The translations under genes and the position numbers were made by a program. DNA of 64,000 nt, from assembly GCF_014636275.1 (NCBI RefSeq), contig NZ_BMEB01000004.1, positions 62,001 to 126,000 on the forward strand, read 5' to 3'. The DNA is from Cellulomonas carbonis. GTDB lineage: Bacteria; Actinomycetota; Actinomycetes; Actinomycetales; Cellulomonadaceae. How positions within the stretch are numbered: the stretch's first letter is position 1; each line of letters begins with the position of its first letter. Under the pieces are notes generated by a model. That model ran no database searches, was not told the origin of the DNA, and worked only from the letters and a program-made list of their open reading frames with translations. This document shows, one piece after another, positions 1 through 7,749 of the stretch.

Positions 1-965
1 CGGCCGGCGTCGCGCACAGCGCCAAGGAGAGCGGCCAGCACCTCGCCCACGAGGCGAGGTCCCAGGCCAAGGACGTCGGTCGCGAGGCCGGTCAGCAGGC
101 ACGCCAGCTCGTCGACTCGGGCCGTCGCCAGCTGACCGACGAGGCGTCGTCGCAGCAGCAGAAGCTCGCGGGCGGCCTGCGCTCGTTCGGCGAGGAGCTC
201 CAGACCATGGCGGGCGCCAGCGAGCAGCCCGGCCTGGCCACCGACGTCGCACGCCAGATCTCCGACCGGGTCGACACTCTCGCCGAGTGGCTCGAGCAGC
301 GCGAGCCGGGCGACCTCCTGCAGGAGGTCAAGACCTTCGCCCGCAACCGTCCAGGCACGTTCCTCGCGATCGCCGCGGGCGCCGGCCTCGTCGCCGGTCG
401 TCTCACGCGCGGTGTCAAGGAGGCGTCGTCCGACGACACCGGCGGTGAGGTCGCCGTCCGCTCGGACTACGCGACGCCCACGGGCTACGGCACCGAGGGC
501 TACGCGGCCGAGGCCGCGGGCCTGGCCGGGACGACCGGGACCGCGCCCGCGCGGACGTCGGCGTTCGGGGCGGCCGCCGCCCCGACGACGAGCACCTACG
601 GGACCGGCGCCGTGTACGGCGAGTCGGGCACGTACGGCACGGCGCACGGCGACGACGCCCTCGGGACCGCGGGCGGCGACCCGACCGCGGGCGTCGAGGG
701 TGGCACCGGAACGGCCGTCTACCCCGACGGCGCGGCCACGACCGACCCCTACGGGACCGGCACCACGTCGGCCGACGACACCGCGACCCAGGTCTACGGC
801 CAGGGCTCGTACGGCGCGTACGGCGCCGGGACGCAGGACCCGCCGTCGGGCGAGGGCCAGTACACGTCCGGCACGGTCGGCTACGGCGTCGGTGAGGGCG
901 AGGCCCCCGAGCGCGAGTCCAGCAACCCCTGGACGCCGGTCAGCGGCGAGGAGGAGCAGCGATGA
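1..965 (+). CDS. LEA-like envelope/stress protein, 5' end missing
   Basis: The reading frame is open from the first bases of the window, so the start lies upstream; the first in-frame ATG (207) is internal because the preceding codons keep the same composition (AKESGQHLAHEARSQAKDVG and similar). The visible part has three zones: an amphipathic, Ala/Gln/Lys-rich segment like late-embryogenesis-abundant or apolipoprotein-type helices, a short Gly/Ala hydrophobic segment (FLAIAAGAGLVAGRL) that could dip into a membrane, and a long low-complexity tail rich in Gly, Thr and Tyr with YGTG-type repeats. Its stop overlaps the next start as ATGA, so it is translationally coupled to the holin-family gene. 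I do not know its biochemical role; position suggests membrane or wall stress. Confidence 0.75.
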   Translation, partial: AGVAHSAKESGQHLAHEARSQAKDVGREAGQQARQLVDSGRRQLTDEASSQQQKLAGGLRSFGEELQTMAGASEQPGLATDVARQISDRVDTLAEWLEQREPGDLLQEVKTFARNRPGTFLAIAAGAGLVAGRLTRGVKEASSDDTGGEVAVRSDYATPTGYGTEGYAAEAAGLAGTTGTAPARTSAFGAAAAPTTSTYGTGAVYGESGTYGTAHGDDALGTAGGDPTAGVEGGTGTAVYPDGAATTDPYGTGTTSADDTATQVYGQGSYGAYGAGTQDPPSGEGQYTSGTVGYGVGEGEAPERESSNPWTPVSGEEEQR

Positions 966-1426
966 CCCAGGCTCCCGGCGCACCGGGCGGCGCCACGGCC
1001 GGCGCCCCGCTCGGCTCGGCGGCGCCCGCCGACGACGCGGCCGAGCGCCCGTCGCTCGGCGCGCTCCTGTCCAACATCACCGAGGACCTGTCGACCCTGT
1101 TCCGGCAGGAGGTCGCCCTCGCGAAGGCCGAGGCGACCGACTCGGCGAAGAAGGCCGGCAAGGGTGCAGGGATGTTCGGGGGCGCCGGCGTCGCCGGTCA
1201 CCTCGTCCTCGTCTTCCTCTCGGTCGCCCTCTGGCAGCTCCTCGACGTCTGGATGCCCTCGGCGCTCGCGGCGTTCCTCGTCGCCGTCGTCTGGGGGATC
1301 GTCGCGGCCGTGCTGGCCGCCAAGGGCCGGGCCGAGATGAAGCGGGTCAAGGGCCTGCCGCAGACGCAGGACACGGTCAAGAAGATCCCGAACGCACTGA
1401 AGGGCCACGAGGAGGAGAACCGATGA
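962..1426 (+). CDS. phage holin family (DUF1469-like) membrane protein
   Basis: 154 residues. The N-terminal 45 residues are Ala/Pro-rich; then comes a charged amphipathic segment (SLGALLSNITEDLSTLFRQE, VALAKAE) followed by two hydrophobic helices (about residues 75-100 and 100-120) and a basic C-terminus. This layout, in particular LFRQEVALAKAE ahead of two transmembrane helices, is that of the actinobacterial 'phage holin family' proteins (putative Actinobacteriophage holin III), which are chromosomal envelope proteins and not evidence of a prophage. It overlaps both neighbours by four bases (ATGA), so the three genes form one operon. A direct lysis function is not implied by anything here. 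Confidence 0.82.
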   Translation: MTQAPGAPGGATAGAPLGSAAPADDAAERPSLGALLSNITEDLSTLFRQEVALAKAEATDSAKKAGKGAGMFGGAGVAGHLVLVFLSVALWQLLDVWMPSALAAFLVAVVWGIVAAVLAAKGRAEMKRVKGLPQTQDTVKKIPNALKGHEEENR

Positions 1427-2133
1427 GCACCGACCCGGAGCAGATCCGAGCCGACATCGCCCGCACCCGGGCCGAGCTGAGCGACGACGTGGACGCCCTC
1501 GAGGAGAAGGTCAGCCCGAGCGCCATCGTCGAGCGTCGGAAGGCCCGCGTGCGCGACGCCGTGGGCACCGTCAAGGAGAAGGTCATGGGCACCGCGCACG
1601 ACACCCGGTCCTCCGTCTCGGGCCACGCGCACAGCGCGACCGGCTCGGCGAGCAGCACGCTGCACGACGCGCGCGACTCGGCGAGCGGTGCGGTGCACAG
1701 CGCCGCGGGCTCGGTCGGCTCGGCCGCCTCGAGCGTGGGCCACGCCGCGGCGGGCCTGCCCGGCACCGTCCGCACGCAGACCGAGGGCAACCCGCTCGCG
1801 GCCGGGCTCATCGCCTTCGGCGTCGGGTGGCTCACGGGCAGCCTGCTGCCCGCGACCACCAAGGAGAAGGAGGCCGCGCGCGTCGCCCAGGAGAAGGCGC
1901 AGCCGCTCGTGGACTCGGCCAAGGAGAAGGCGTCCGAGGTCGCCCAGCAGCTCAAGGAGCCCGCGACCGAGGCGGCGCAGGCCGTCAAGGAGCGTGCCAC
2001 CGAGGCGGCGCAGACGCTCAAGGAGGAGGGCCGCTCGGAGGCCGACAGTGTGCGGTCCGACGCGCAGTCGGCCACCGACACCGTGCGCTCCGACGCCCAG
2101 CAGCACGTCGAGGAGCAGCGCCAGCAGTACTGA
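1423..2133 (+). CDS. DUF3618 domain-containing protein
   Basis: 236 residues, starting at the ATG that overlaps the previous stop (ATGA) with GGAGGAGA just before it. The N-terminus (DPEQIRADIARTRAELSDDV, then DALEEKVSP) is the DUF3618 signature. The middle is a string of Ser/Ala/His repeats (SATGSASSTLHDARDSASG), a single hydrophobic segment near residues 120-145 (GNPLAAGLIAFGVGWLTGSL) and a C-terminal tail of Ala/Glu/Lys repeats resembling LEA helices. DUF3618 genes usually follow holin-family genes in Actinobacteria, as here; the trio is probably a peripheral or single-pass membrane complex linked to envelope stress. Function is not established. Confidence 0.85.
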   Translation: MSTDPEQIRADIARTRAELSDDVDALEEKVSPSAIVERRKARVRDAVGTVKEKVMGTAHDTRSSVSGHAHSATGSASSTLHDARDSASGAVHSAAGSVGSAASSVGHAAAGLPGTVRTQTEGNPLAAGLIAFGVGWLTGSLLPATTKEKEAARVAQEKAQPLVDSAKEKASEVAQQLKEPATEAAQAVKERATEAAQTLKEEGRSEADSVRSDAQSATDTVRSDAQQHVEEQRQQY

Positions 2134-2142
2134 CGTCCGCAC

Positions 2143-2173
2143 GGGCGCCCCGCCGCACCGCGGTGGGGCGCCC
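2143..2173 (+). terminator. stem-loop after the LEA/holin/DUF3618 operon
   Basis: Arms 2143-2151 and 2165-2173 pair perfectly (GGGCGCCCC / GGGGCGCCC), starting nine bases after the DUF3618 stop. There is no T tract, as is usual at this GC content, so it is called from position and stem strength. Confidence 0.5.
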
Positions 2174-2223
2174 GTCGTCGGGCGCCCGGGCGAGCCGTCG
2201 AGGGACCGGAGGGGGTGACGCAC

Positions 2224-3063
2224 GTGGGACCAGCGGGACCGCCCGTATGGGCGTCCGTGACGGGCGCCGCGCTCGGCGTCGTCGTCGACCTGGTCGCCCG
2301 GCTCCGGCGCGGCCGCCCGCTCCACCCGCAGGGACTCGTGCTCCGCGGACGGGTCGTGCGTGACGGGACGGGGCACACGGAGCGCAGCGGTGCCGCCTGG
2401 GTCGACGAGCCGGGAGAGTCGGACGTCGTCGTCCGGCTCTCGCGCGGCGGTGGTCTGCCGCGGTGGTTCCCCGACGTCGCGGGTCTCGCCTGGCGGGCCG
2501 ACGACGGCGACGTGCTGCTCTCGAGCCCCCTGGGCCGCGCGCCCGTGCTGCGCCTGGTCCCGTTCCTCCGACGACGGCACGGCCGGACGTCGTACAGCTC
2601 GCTGCTGCCGTACGAGAGCGACGCCGGACCCGTGATGCTCCTGGCCGAGCCGCTCGTGGGCCGCGCGCTGCCGACCGGTCGCGAGGCCCTCGCCGACGCG
2701 CTCGCCGCGGAGCCGCTCGTGCTCCGCCTGTCCTGGGCGCGTACGGACTCGCCGTGGCGGGCGTTCGGACGGCTCGAGGCGCGCGTCGACCGCGAGGTCC
2801 GCCGTGCGGACCCCGGCGCGCCGGCCCCGGACACGACCCTCCGGCTGGACCCCCTGCGGACGCCGCCCGGGCTGCGCACCTACCCGTGGGTCGAGGCGCT
2901 GCGTCGTCCCGCGTACGGGGCCGCGCGACGGCACCCGGTGGCCCCCGACGGCGCCCGCGACGCCCCCGCCGACCGCCCCGACCGCCCCGACCGCGCACCC
3001 GCGCGGGCGTCGGGCCCCGCACCCACCGCCGCCCGGACCGAACCGGACAGGAGAGCGACATGA
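2224..3063 (+). CDS. conserved actinobacterial protein, function unassigned
   Basis: About 279 residues. Two GTG codons are possible; 2224 is preferred to 2215 because GGAGG (2208-2212) sits 11 nt before it but only 2 nt before the first. The protein has an early hydrophobic stretch (GAALGVVVDLVARL), the segments VVVRLSRGGGLPRWFPDVAG and SSLLPYESDAGPVMLLAEPL, and a Pro/Arg/Ala-rich disordered tail from about residue 235. The pattern 'RLSRGxGLPxxxPDVxGLA...LLSS...LLPY...GP' recurs in uncharacterised actinobacterial proteins, some of which I recall being labelled phosphodiesterase, but I see no catalytic motif that justifies that name. Its stop overlaps the next ATG (ATGA), so it is coupled to the YihY-family gene. 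Confidence 0.65.
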   Translation: MGPAGPPVWASVTGAALGVVVDLVARLRRGRPLHPQGLVLRGRVVRDGTGHTERSGAAWVDEPGESDVVVRLSRGGGLPRWFPDVAGLAWRADDGDVLLSSPLGRAPVLRLVPFLRRRHGRTSYSSLLPYESDAGPVMLLAEPLVGRALPTGREALADALAAEPLVLRLSWARTDSPWRAFGRLEARVDREVRRADPGAPAPDTTLRLDPLRTPPGLRTYPWVEALRRPAYGAARRHPVAPDGARDAPADRPDRPDRAPARASGPAPTAARTEPDRRAT

Positions 3064-4244
3064 GCCGCAGGACCTCGGACAGCAGCCCGCAGGGCGGGAC
3101 GCAGCAGTCCGCGCACGACCGCGCGCAGACCGCACCGCACCCCGACGACCCCCGCAAGCCCGACTCGCCCGACGACGTGCCCAAGCCGGGGTGGAAGTAC
3201 ACCGCGCGCAAGGCGTTCCGGGAGTTCCAGCACGACCAGGCGACCGACCTCGCCGCGGCGCTCACGTACTGGGGCGTCCTCGCGATCGCGCCGACGCTGC
3301 TCGCGCTCGTGTCGATCCTGGGGCTGTTCAGCGACGGGGCCCAGACGGTCAGGAGCGTCGTCGAGTTCGCCGAGCGGCTCGGCATGCCGCCCGACTCCCT
3401 CCAACTGGTCGAGGAGCTCATCACCAACCTGACCTCGCAGCAGGGCGCGGGACTCAGCTTCGTCATCGGACTCCTGCTGGCGATCTGGTCGGCGTCCGGG
3501 TACGTGACGGCGTTCAGCCGCGCGATGAACCGGGTCTACGAGATCGACGAGGGTCGACCGTTCTACAAGCTGCGCCCGGTCCTCTACGCCGTGACGCTCG
3601 TCATGCTCGTCCTCGTCGCGATCATCGTCGCGGCACTCGTGCTCTCCGGCCCTGTCGCCGAGGCCGTGGGCGAGACGATCGGGCTCGGCTCGACCGCGGT
3701 GACCGTGTGGAACATCGCGAAGTGGCCGGTCATCGTGGTGCTCGTGGCCCTCGTGATCGCGGTCCTCTACTACTGGACGCCGAACGTCCGGCAGCCGAAG
3801 TTCCGCTGGATCAGCGTCGGTTCGTTCGTCGCCATCCTCGTATGGGCCCTGGCGACCGCCGGCTTCGCGATCTACCTCGTCGTCTCCGGCGGCGAGAGCT
3901 ACCAGGCGTACGGCGTCTTCGCCGGCGTGATCATCTTCCTGCTGTGGCTCTGGCTCACGAACAACGCGCTGCTGTTCGGCGCCGAGGTCGACGCCGAGCT
4001 CGAGCGGACGCGCGAGCTGGTCGCGGGGATCGAGGCCGAGGAGACGATCCAGCTCCCGCCGCGCGACACGAAGGCGTCGGTGAAGAAGCAGGAGAAGCAC
4101 GAGGAGGACGTCGAGAAGGGCCGCGAGCTGCGCCTCACCGCGGGTCGCTCCGACGGCTCGGACCACGACTCCGACGACCGCTCGGACGACACGACCGACC
4201 GTCACGGCCGGTCGGACACGCGCCGCTCGCGGCGCGCCGACTGA
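3060..4244 (+). CDS. YihY/virulence factor BrkB family membrane protein
   Basis: 394 residues. A charged N-terminal tail of about 45 residues precedes the family signature (KAFREFQHDQATDLAAALTY), then six predicted transmembrane helices with the conserved TYWGVLAIAPTLLAL and YWTPN, FRWISVGS motifs, and a highly charged cytoplasmic C-terminus (EKHEEDVEKGRELR and an Asp/Arg/Ser tail). YihY/BrkB proteins were once called RNase BN by mistake; their substrate is unsettled. The start ATG overlaps the previous stop and lies just after AGGAGAGCGAC, a good ribosome-binding site. Confidence 0.88.
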   Translation: MSRRTSDSSPQGGTQQSAHDRAQTAPHPDDPRKPDSPDDVPKPGWKYTARKAFREFQHDQATDLAAALTYWGVLAIAPTLLALVSILGLFSDGAQTVRSVVEFAERLGMPPDSLQLVEELITNLTSQQGAGLSFVIGLLLAIWSASGYVTAFSRAMNRVYEIDEGRPFYKLRPVLYAVTLVMLVLVAIIVAALVLSGPVAEAVGETIGLGSTAVTVWNIAKWPVIVVLVALVIAVLYYWTPNVRQPKFRWISVGSFVAILVWALATAGFAIYLVVSGGESYQAYGVFAGVIIFLLWLWLTNNALLFGAEVDAELERTRELVAGIEAEETIQLPPRDTKASVKKQEKHEEDVEKGRELRLTAGRSDGSDHDSDDRSDDTTDRHGRSDTRRSRRAD

Positions 4245-4249
4245 GCCGG

Positions 4250-4289
4250 CCGCTCCGGCCGAGCGGACGGACCCGAGCGGCCGGAGCGG
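4250..4289 (+). terminator. stem-loop after the YihY-family gene
   Basis: Perfect 12-bp arms 4250-4261 (CCGCTCCGGCCG) and 4278-4289 with a 16-nt loop, directly after the stop at 4244. The next gene has its own ribosome-binding site (GAGGAGAGG) about 10 nt before ATG 4338. Confidence 0.5.
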
Positions 4290-4337
4290 GCGCGAGCCGC
4301 CCACGACCACCCACCACCCGAGGAGAGGAACCACTCG

Positions 4338-4730
4338 ATGGAGCACTACACGATCGCCGAGGTCGCCGAGGAGAGCCCCGACTTCCGGCGCGTCCTGTGG
4401 ACCGGCGAGCACACCCAGCTCGTGATCATGACCATCCCGGCGGGAGGTGAGATCGGGGAGGAGGTCCACGAGGAGATCGACCAGATCCTCACGTTCGTCT
4501 CCGGGCACGGCGAGGCCGTCGTGGGAGGCCAGAAGCGCAAGGTCGCGGCGGGCGACCTCGTCGTCGTCCCCGCGGGCAAGAAGCACAACTTCCTCAACAC
4601 GGGCGAGAACCCGCTGATCCTCTACACGGTCTACGGCCCGCCCGAGCACGCGGACGGCGCGGTGCACCGCACCAAGGAGGAGGCGGACGCCGCGGAGGAG
4701 GCCGGCAAGGACGAGCCCCCGACGTCCTGA
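4338..4730 (+). CDS. cupin domain-containing protein
   Basis: 130 residues, a single small beta-barrel cupin. Cupin motif 1 is degenerate, HEEIDQILTFVSGHGEAVVG, preceded by GGEIGEEVH, so the likely metal ligands are His/Glu/Glu; motif 2 is GDLVVVPAGKKHNFLNTG. The C-terminal 25 residues are acidic and Ala/Glu-rich. Such stand-alone cupins bind a metal and either catalyse small isomerase/dioxygenase reactions or have no known substrate; nothing nearby names one. Start chosen at ATG 4338 because GAGGAGAGG precedes it. Confidence 0.85.
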   Translation: MEHYTIAEVAEESPDFRRVLWTGEHTQLVIMTIPAGGEIGEEVHEEIDQILTFVSGHGEAVVGGQKRKVAAGDLVVVPAGKKHNFLNTGENPLILYTVYGPPEHADGAVHRTKEEADAAEEAGKDEPPTS

Positions 4731-4745
4731 GCCGTCGACATCCCC

Positions 4746-4789
4746 CGACGACGGGCGCTCACCGCACGTGCGGAGGGCGCCCGTCGTCG
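4746..4789. terminator. bidirectional terminator between cupin and methyltransferase genes
   Basis: Perfect 13-bp arms 4746-4758 and 4777-4789 (CGACGACGGGCGC / GCGCCCGTCGTCG) lie where the plus-strand cupin gene and the minus-strand methyltransferase gene converge; the second arm is inside the end of the methyltransferase gene. Confidence 0.6.
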
Positions 4790-5247
4790 CGCGGGGCAGG
4801 GCGGCCCGGGACCCCGAGGAGGCGCGGCGTGCGGCGGCGGTAGCGCTCGTACGCCGCGCCGAACCGCTCGGCGAGGTGGACCTCCTCGTGCCGGGTCTTG
4901 CGGTCGAGCACGACGACCAGCCCGAGCCATGAGACGAGCGGCTCGGGCCGTCGGCGCAGCACCGCGAACGCCCCCGTCGCGAGGACGAGGCCCGCGTACA
5001 CGGGGTGCCGGCTCACCCCGTACGCGCCGTCCGTCAGGAGCTCGGCGTCGTCGGGCGGGACGACGCGCGGCGTGAGCCGTGAGCCGTGCGGGAGGGCTCC
5101 CGCGACCGAGAGCGCCGCACCGACGAGGCCGGTCGACACGGCGGCGACGACGACGGCCCGGGGGAGCGCCCACCGGGCGCGACCAGGCCAGGCGGTACCC
5201 GCGATCGTCAGGGCCTGGGCCGCGACGAGCGGCGTGTCGTGGCGCAC
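4759..5247 (-). CDS. isoprenylcysteine carboxylmethyltransferase-family membrane protein
   Basis: 162 residues from a GTG at 5247 (an in-frame GTG at 5265 is the other choice). Hydrophobic N-terminal helices are followed by the family core: LLTDGAYGVSRHPVYAGLVL (AdoMet-binding region, with the RHPxY motif), a further membrane pair, and the C-terminal RKTRHEEVHLAERFGAAYER followed by YRRRTPR. These are the marks of the ICMT/phospholipid methyltransferase/NnrU superfamily. Bacterial members of this size methylate small lipids or have no known substrate. It is divergently arranged with the regulator that starts at 5350. Confidence 0.8.
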   Translation of the reverse strand: MRHDTPLVAAQALTIAGTAWPGRARWALPRAVVVAAVSTGLVGAALSVAGALPHGSRLTPRVVPPDDAELLTDGAYGVSRHPVYAGLVLATGAFAVLRRRPEPLVSWLGLVVVLDRKTRHEEVHLAERFGAAYERYRRRTPRLLGVPGRPAPRDDGRPPHVR

Positions 5248-5349
5248 GCACCCAGGATGACGCACCGACGCGCGCCCCGTCGGGCCGCGTGCGGGAGGAC
5301 GCGTCGAAGGTCCCACGACCGCGCCAGGACGCGGGAGGAGGATCGTCCC

Positions 5350-6060
5350 ATGGCCAGGCGGGCGACGGACGCGTACCGGGTGCTCTCGTGCGAGAGCCGC
5401 CAGACGATCCTGCGCCTGCTCCAGGACCACGGGGCCCCGATGGGCGTCGAGGACGTCGCCGCGGGCGTCGGGCGGCACGTCAACACGGTGCGGGAGCACC
5501 TCGACCGGATGGTCGGGGCGGGGTTCCTCGAGCGCAGCCCCGAGGTGCGCACGACGCGCGGCCGCCCCCGGATGCTCTACCGCGCGCTGCCCGTCGCCCC
5601 CGTCACGGACCCCGACCAGGCCGTCCGCGACCAGCTCGTCCGCGTGCTGCTGGCCGGCTACGGGACCGAGCGCGGGAGCCGTCGCCCCATGGCCGAGGAG
5701 GCCGGTGAGCGCTGGGCGCTCGACTTCCCCTGCACGACGGCGGGCCACGACGACGGCACCGCGGACTCGCAGATGACGGCGCTCGAGCGGCACTTCCGCG
5801 ACCTGGGCTTCTCGCCCGTGCTCGACCGCTCCGCACGGTCGCTCCGCCTCGAGCACTGCCCGTTCGCCGACCTCGTCACCGAGCACGGCGACGTCGTGTG
5901 CGGCGTGCACCTGGGCCTCGCCCGCGGGATGCTCGCGCGCCACGAGGGGCCGCTGACCGTCGACAGCATCGGACGCCGCGACGGCGCCTGCGAGATCCGG
6001 CTGCGCGAGCGCCAGGACGTCGCGGCACCGCGTGCGGCGGTCGCCGCCGCGACCGCCTGA
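5350..6060 (+). CDS. helix-turn-helix regulator with C-terminal Cys motif
   Basis: 236 residues; ATG 5350 has GGGAGGAGGATC before it. Residues 10-85 form a winged helix of the ArsR/MarR-like type (CESRQTILRLLQDHG, then VEDVAAGVGRHVNTVREHLD). The C-terminal half has a second module ending in LEHCPFADLVTEHGDVVCG, followed by VHLGLARGMLA. The HCPF...VVC spacing resembles the cysteine cluster of SufR-type Fe-S regulators and related actinobacterial regulators, so metal or Fe-S sensing is plausible but unproven. It sits between the methyltransferase gene (divergent) and the HMA-TauE-cupredoxin gene (convergent), which makes a link to copper or thiol homeostasis worth testing. Confidence 0.8.
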   Translation: MARRATDAYRVLSCESRQTILRLLQDHGAPMGVEDVAAGVGRHVNTVREHLDRMVGAGFLERSPEVRTTRGRPRMLYRALPVAPVTDPDQAVRDQLVRVLLAGYGTERGSRRPMAEEAGERWALDFPCTTAGHDDGTADSQMTALERHFRDLGFSPVLDRSARSLRLEHCPFADLVTEHGDVVCGVHLGLARGMLARHEGPLTVDSIGRRDGACEIRLRERQDVAAPRAAVAAATA

Positions 6061-6075
6061 CCCCGCGCCCCGGAT

Positions 6076-6183
6076 CCGACGGGGCCGCGCCCTGCGTCCG
6101 ACCGGGCCGCCCTGCGTCCGCCGGGGCCGTGCCCTGCGTCCGACGGGGCCGCGCCCTGCGTCCGACGGGGCTGCGGCCCGCTC
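6076..6183. repeat. 22-bp tandem array after the regulator gene
   Basis: Units begin at 6076, 6098 (20 bp, two bases short), 6118, 6140 and a degenerate fifth at 6162. Each has the core CCGACGGGGCCGCGCC then CTGCGT. The array fills nearly all the space between two convergent genes (stops at 6060 and 6194). Confidence 0.85.
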
Positions 6184-6193
6184 CCGCCCCGCG

Positions 6194-7588
6194 TCAGGGC
6201 GCCTCGACCACGTGCACGGTCCCGGTGTACATGCCCATGGCGCACGAGTAGTCGAGCCGGCCCTCCTCGGGCGCGGGCAGCTCGAGGACGGTCACGCCCG
6301 GCTGGAGCAGCACCGGCGCGCTCCCCGTCCCCAGCGCGGGCGCGTAGAGCGCGCTCGCGCAGCTCGGCACCGTCGAGTCGATCTCCCAGCGCAGCGGGAC
6401 GCCGGCCAGGACGGTCGCGACCTGCGGCTCGTACCCGTCCACGACCTGCGTGGTCCGCAGCACCTGGACGCCGTCCTCGACCGTGACGTTCGCCGAGACC
6501 GCACCCGCCGCTCCACCCGCGACGTCGGCCGAATCGCCGGCACGGCCGAGACCGGGCGCCAGGACCGTGACGGCGCCACCCACGTTGACGGCCGCGAACG
6601 CGAGCACCACGACGCCCGCGACCCGGAAGAACCGGGGCGACGCGCCGCCGCGCGCGAGCGACGTCAGCCCGCCGATCCCCAGCAGACCGGGGACGGTCCC
6701 GAGCGCGAAGAGCGCCATGACGGCCCCGGCACGCAGCGGGCTGCCCGTCGCGAGCGCGTACAGCTGGACGGTCTGCGTGAACCCGCAGGGCAGCAGGAAC
6801 GAGGCGGCGCCGACGGCGGCGGCCCGCGCGTCGCTGTACCGCGCCTCCGCCCGCCCCTCGAGGCCCAGCCGCGCCGCGAGACCCGCCGGAAGGGCGAGCG
6901 AGCCGCGTGCGAGACGCGGCGAGACGCCCGTGAGCTGGAGCCCGACGGCGACCATCGCCAGCGAGACCACGAGCGTCAGCAGCGCGACGGTCCCGCCGCT
7001 CATGCGCACCGCCGAGCCGACCGCGCCGAGCAGCGCGCCCAGCACGCCGAACCCGACGACGCGCCCCACGTTGAACGCGACGTGCGGCCGCAGGCGTCGC
7101 GCCGTCGTCGCCTCGGGGTGCTGCTGCGCGTGGCGGCTCGAGACCGCGAGCACCAGGCCGCCGACGAGCGCCATGCACGTCGACAGGCCGGCCGCGACGC
7201 CGAGCAGCACCACGAGGGCGAGGCTCCCGCTCGTCCCGAGGGCCCCGAGCCGCGCCGACACGTCCTCGACGCCCGCGGCACGGGCGAGCGCCGCGACACC
7301 GAGCACCGCGACCGTCGCGAGCGCCACGTCGCGCCACACCCGGGCGTCGCGCGAGACCCACGCGCGCGAGTCCTGCCCGAGCGAGTAGCCCGCGGCCACG
7401 ACGGCGGCCTGCACCGCGTCGGTCGTGGCACGTCGGTCGGCGTCCGCGTCGGTCACGACGCGGACGCGTCCGGTCGTCGCGGACACGTCGACGGAGCGCA
7501 CGCCGGGCACCGCCCGGACGGCGCGTCCCACGCGCACCTCGCACGATCGGCACGTCATCCCACGCACCGCGATGTCGGTCCTGGCCAC
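6194..7588 (-). CDS. HMA-TauE/SafE-cupredoxin fusion, probable copper handling membrane protein
   Basis: 464 residues from GTG 7588 (GGAGGGAGA upstream). Three parts are visible. Residues 1-70 are a heavy-metal-associated domain with GMTCRSC (Cys13, Cys16). Residues about 85-340 are a six-to-eight-helix TauE/SafE (COG2836, DsbD/MerT-like) core with paired cysteines (GLSTCMALVGG and LLPCGFTQTVQLYALATGSP). Residues about 365-464 form a cupredoxin-like beta domain ending in DYSCAMGMYTG, whose Cys449, Met451 and Met453 look like copper ligands. The order suggests delivery of Cu(I) from a cytoplasmic HMA domain through the membrane to an external cupredoxin, or the reverse. Zinc or mercury remain possible. 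Confidence 0.85.
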   Translation of the reverse strand: MARTDIAVRGMTCRSCEVRVGRAVRAVPGVRSVDVSATTGRVRVVTDADADRRATTDAVQAAVVAAGYSLGQDSRAWVSRDARVWRDVALATVAVLGVAALARAAGVEDVSARLGALGTSGSLALVVLLGVAAGLSTCMALVGGLVLAVSSRHAQQHPEATTARRLRPHVAFNVGRVVGFGVLGALLGAVGSAVRMSGGTVALLTLVVSLAMVAVGLQLTGVSPRLARGSLALPAGLAARLGLEGRAEARYSDARAAAVGAASFLLPCGFTQTVQLYALATGSPLRAGAVMALFALGTVPGLLGIGGLTSLARGGASPRFFRVAGVVVLAFAAVNVGGAVTVLAPGLGRAGDSADVAGGAAGAVSANVTVEDGVQVLRTTQVVDGYEPQVATVLAGVPLRWEIDSTVPSCASALYAPALGTGSAPVLLQPGVTVLELPAPEEGRLDYSCAMGMYTGTVHVVEAP

Positions 7589-7749
7589 GGCTCTCCCTCC
7601 CGGGCGTCGCGTTCCCGGTCGCAGAACGGTACGTGCCCGACGGCGCCCGTCGCGCGGGACCCACGTCCCGGGCTCACCGAGGACGTCCGCACCGGGTGAA
7701 TCCCTCGGCCGGTCGGGCCGATCGGGTTGAGTCCGGCCCGTGGCTGTCG

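Noticed and set aside
962..1426. Prophage or lysis cassette suggested by the holin-family name
   Set aside because: There is no endolysin, integrase or phage structural gene; this family is a regular chromosomal neighbour of DUF3618 in Actinobacteria.
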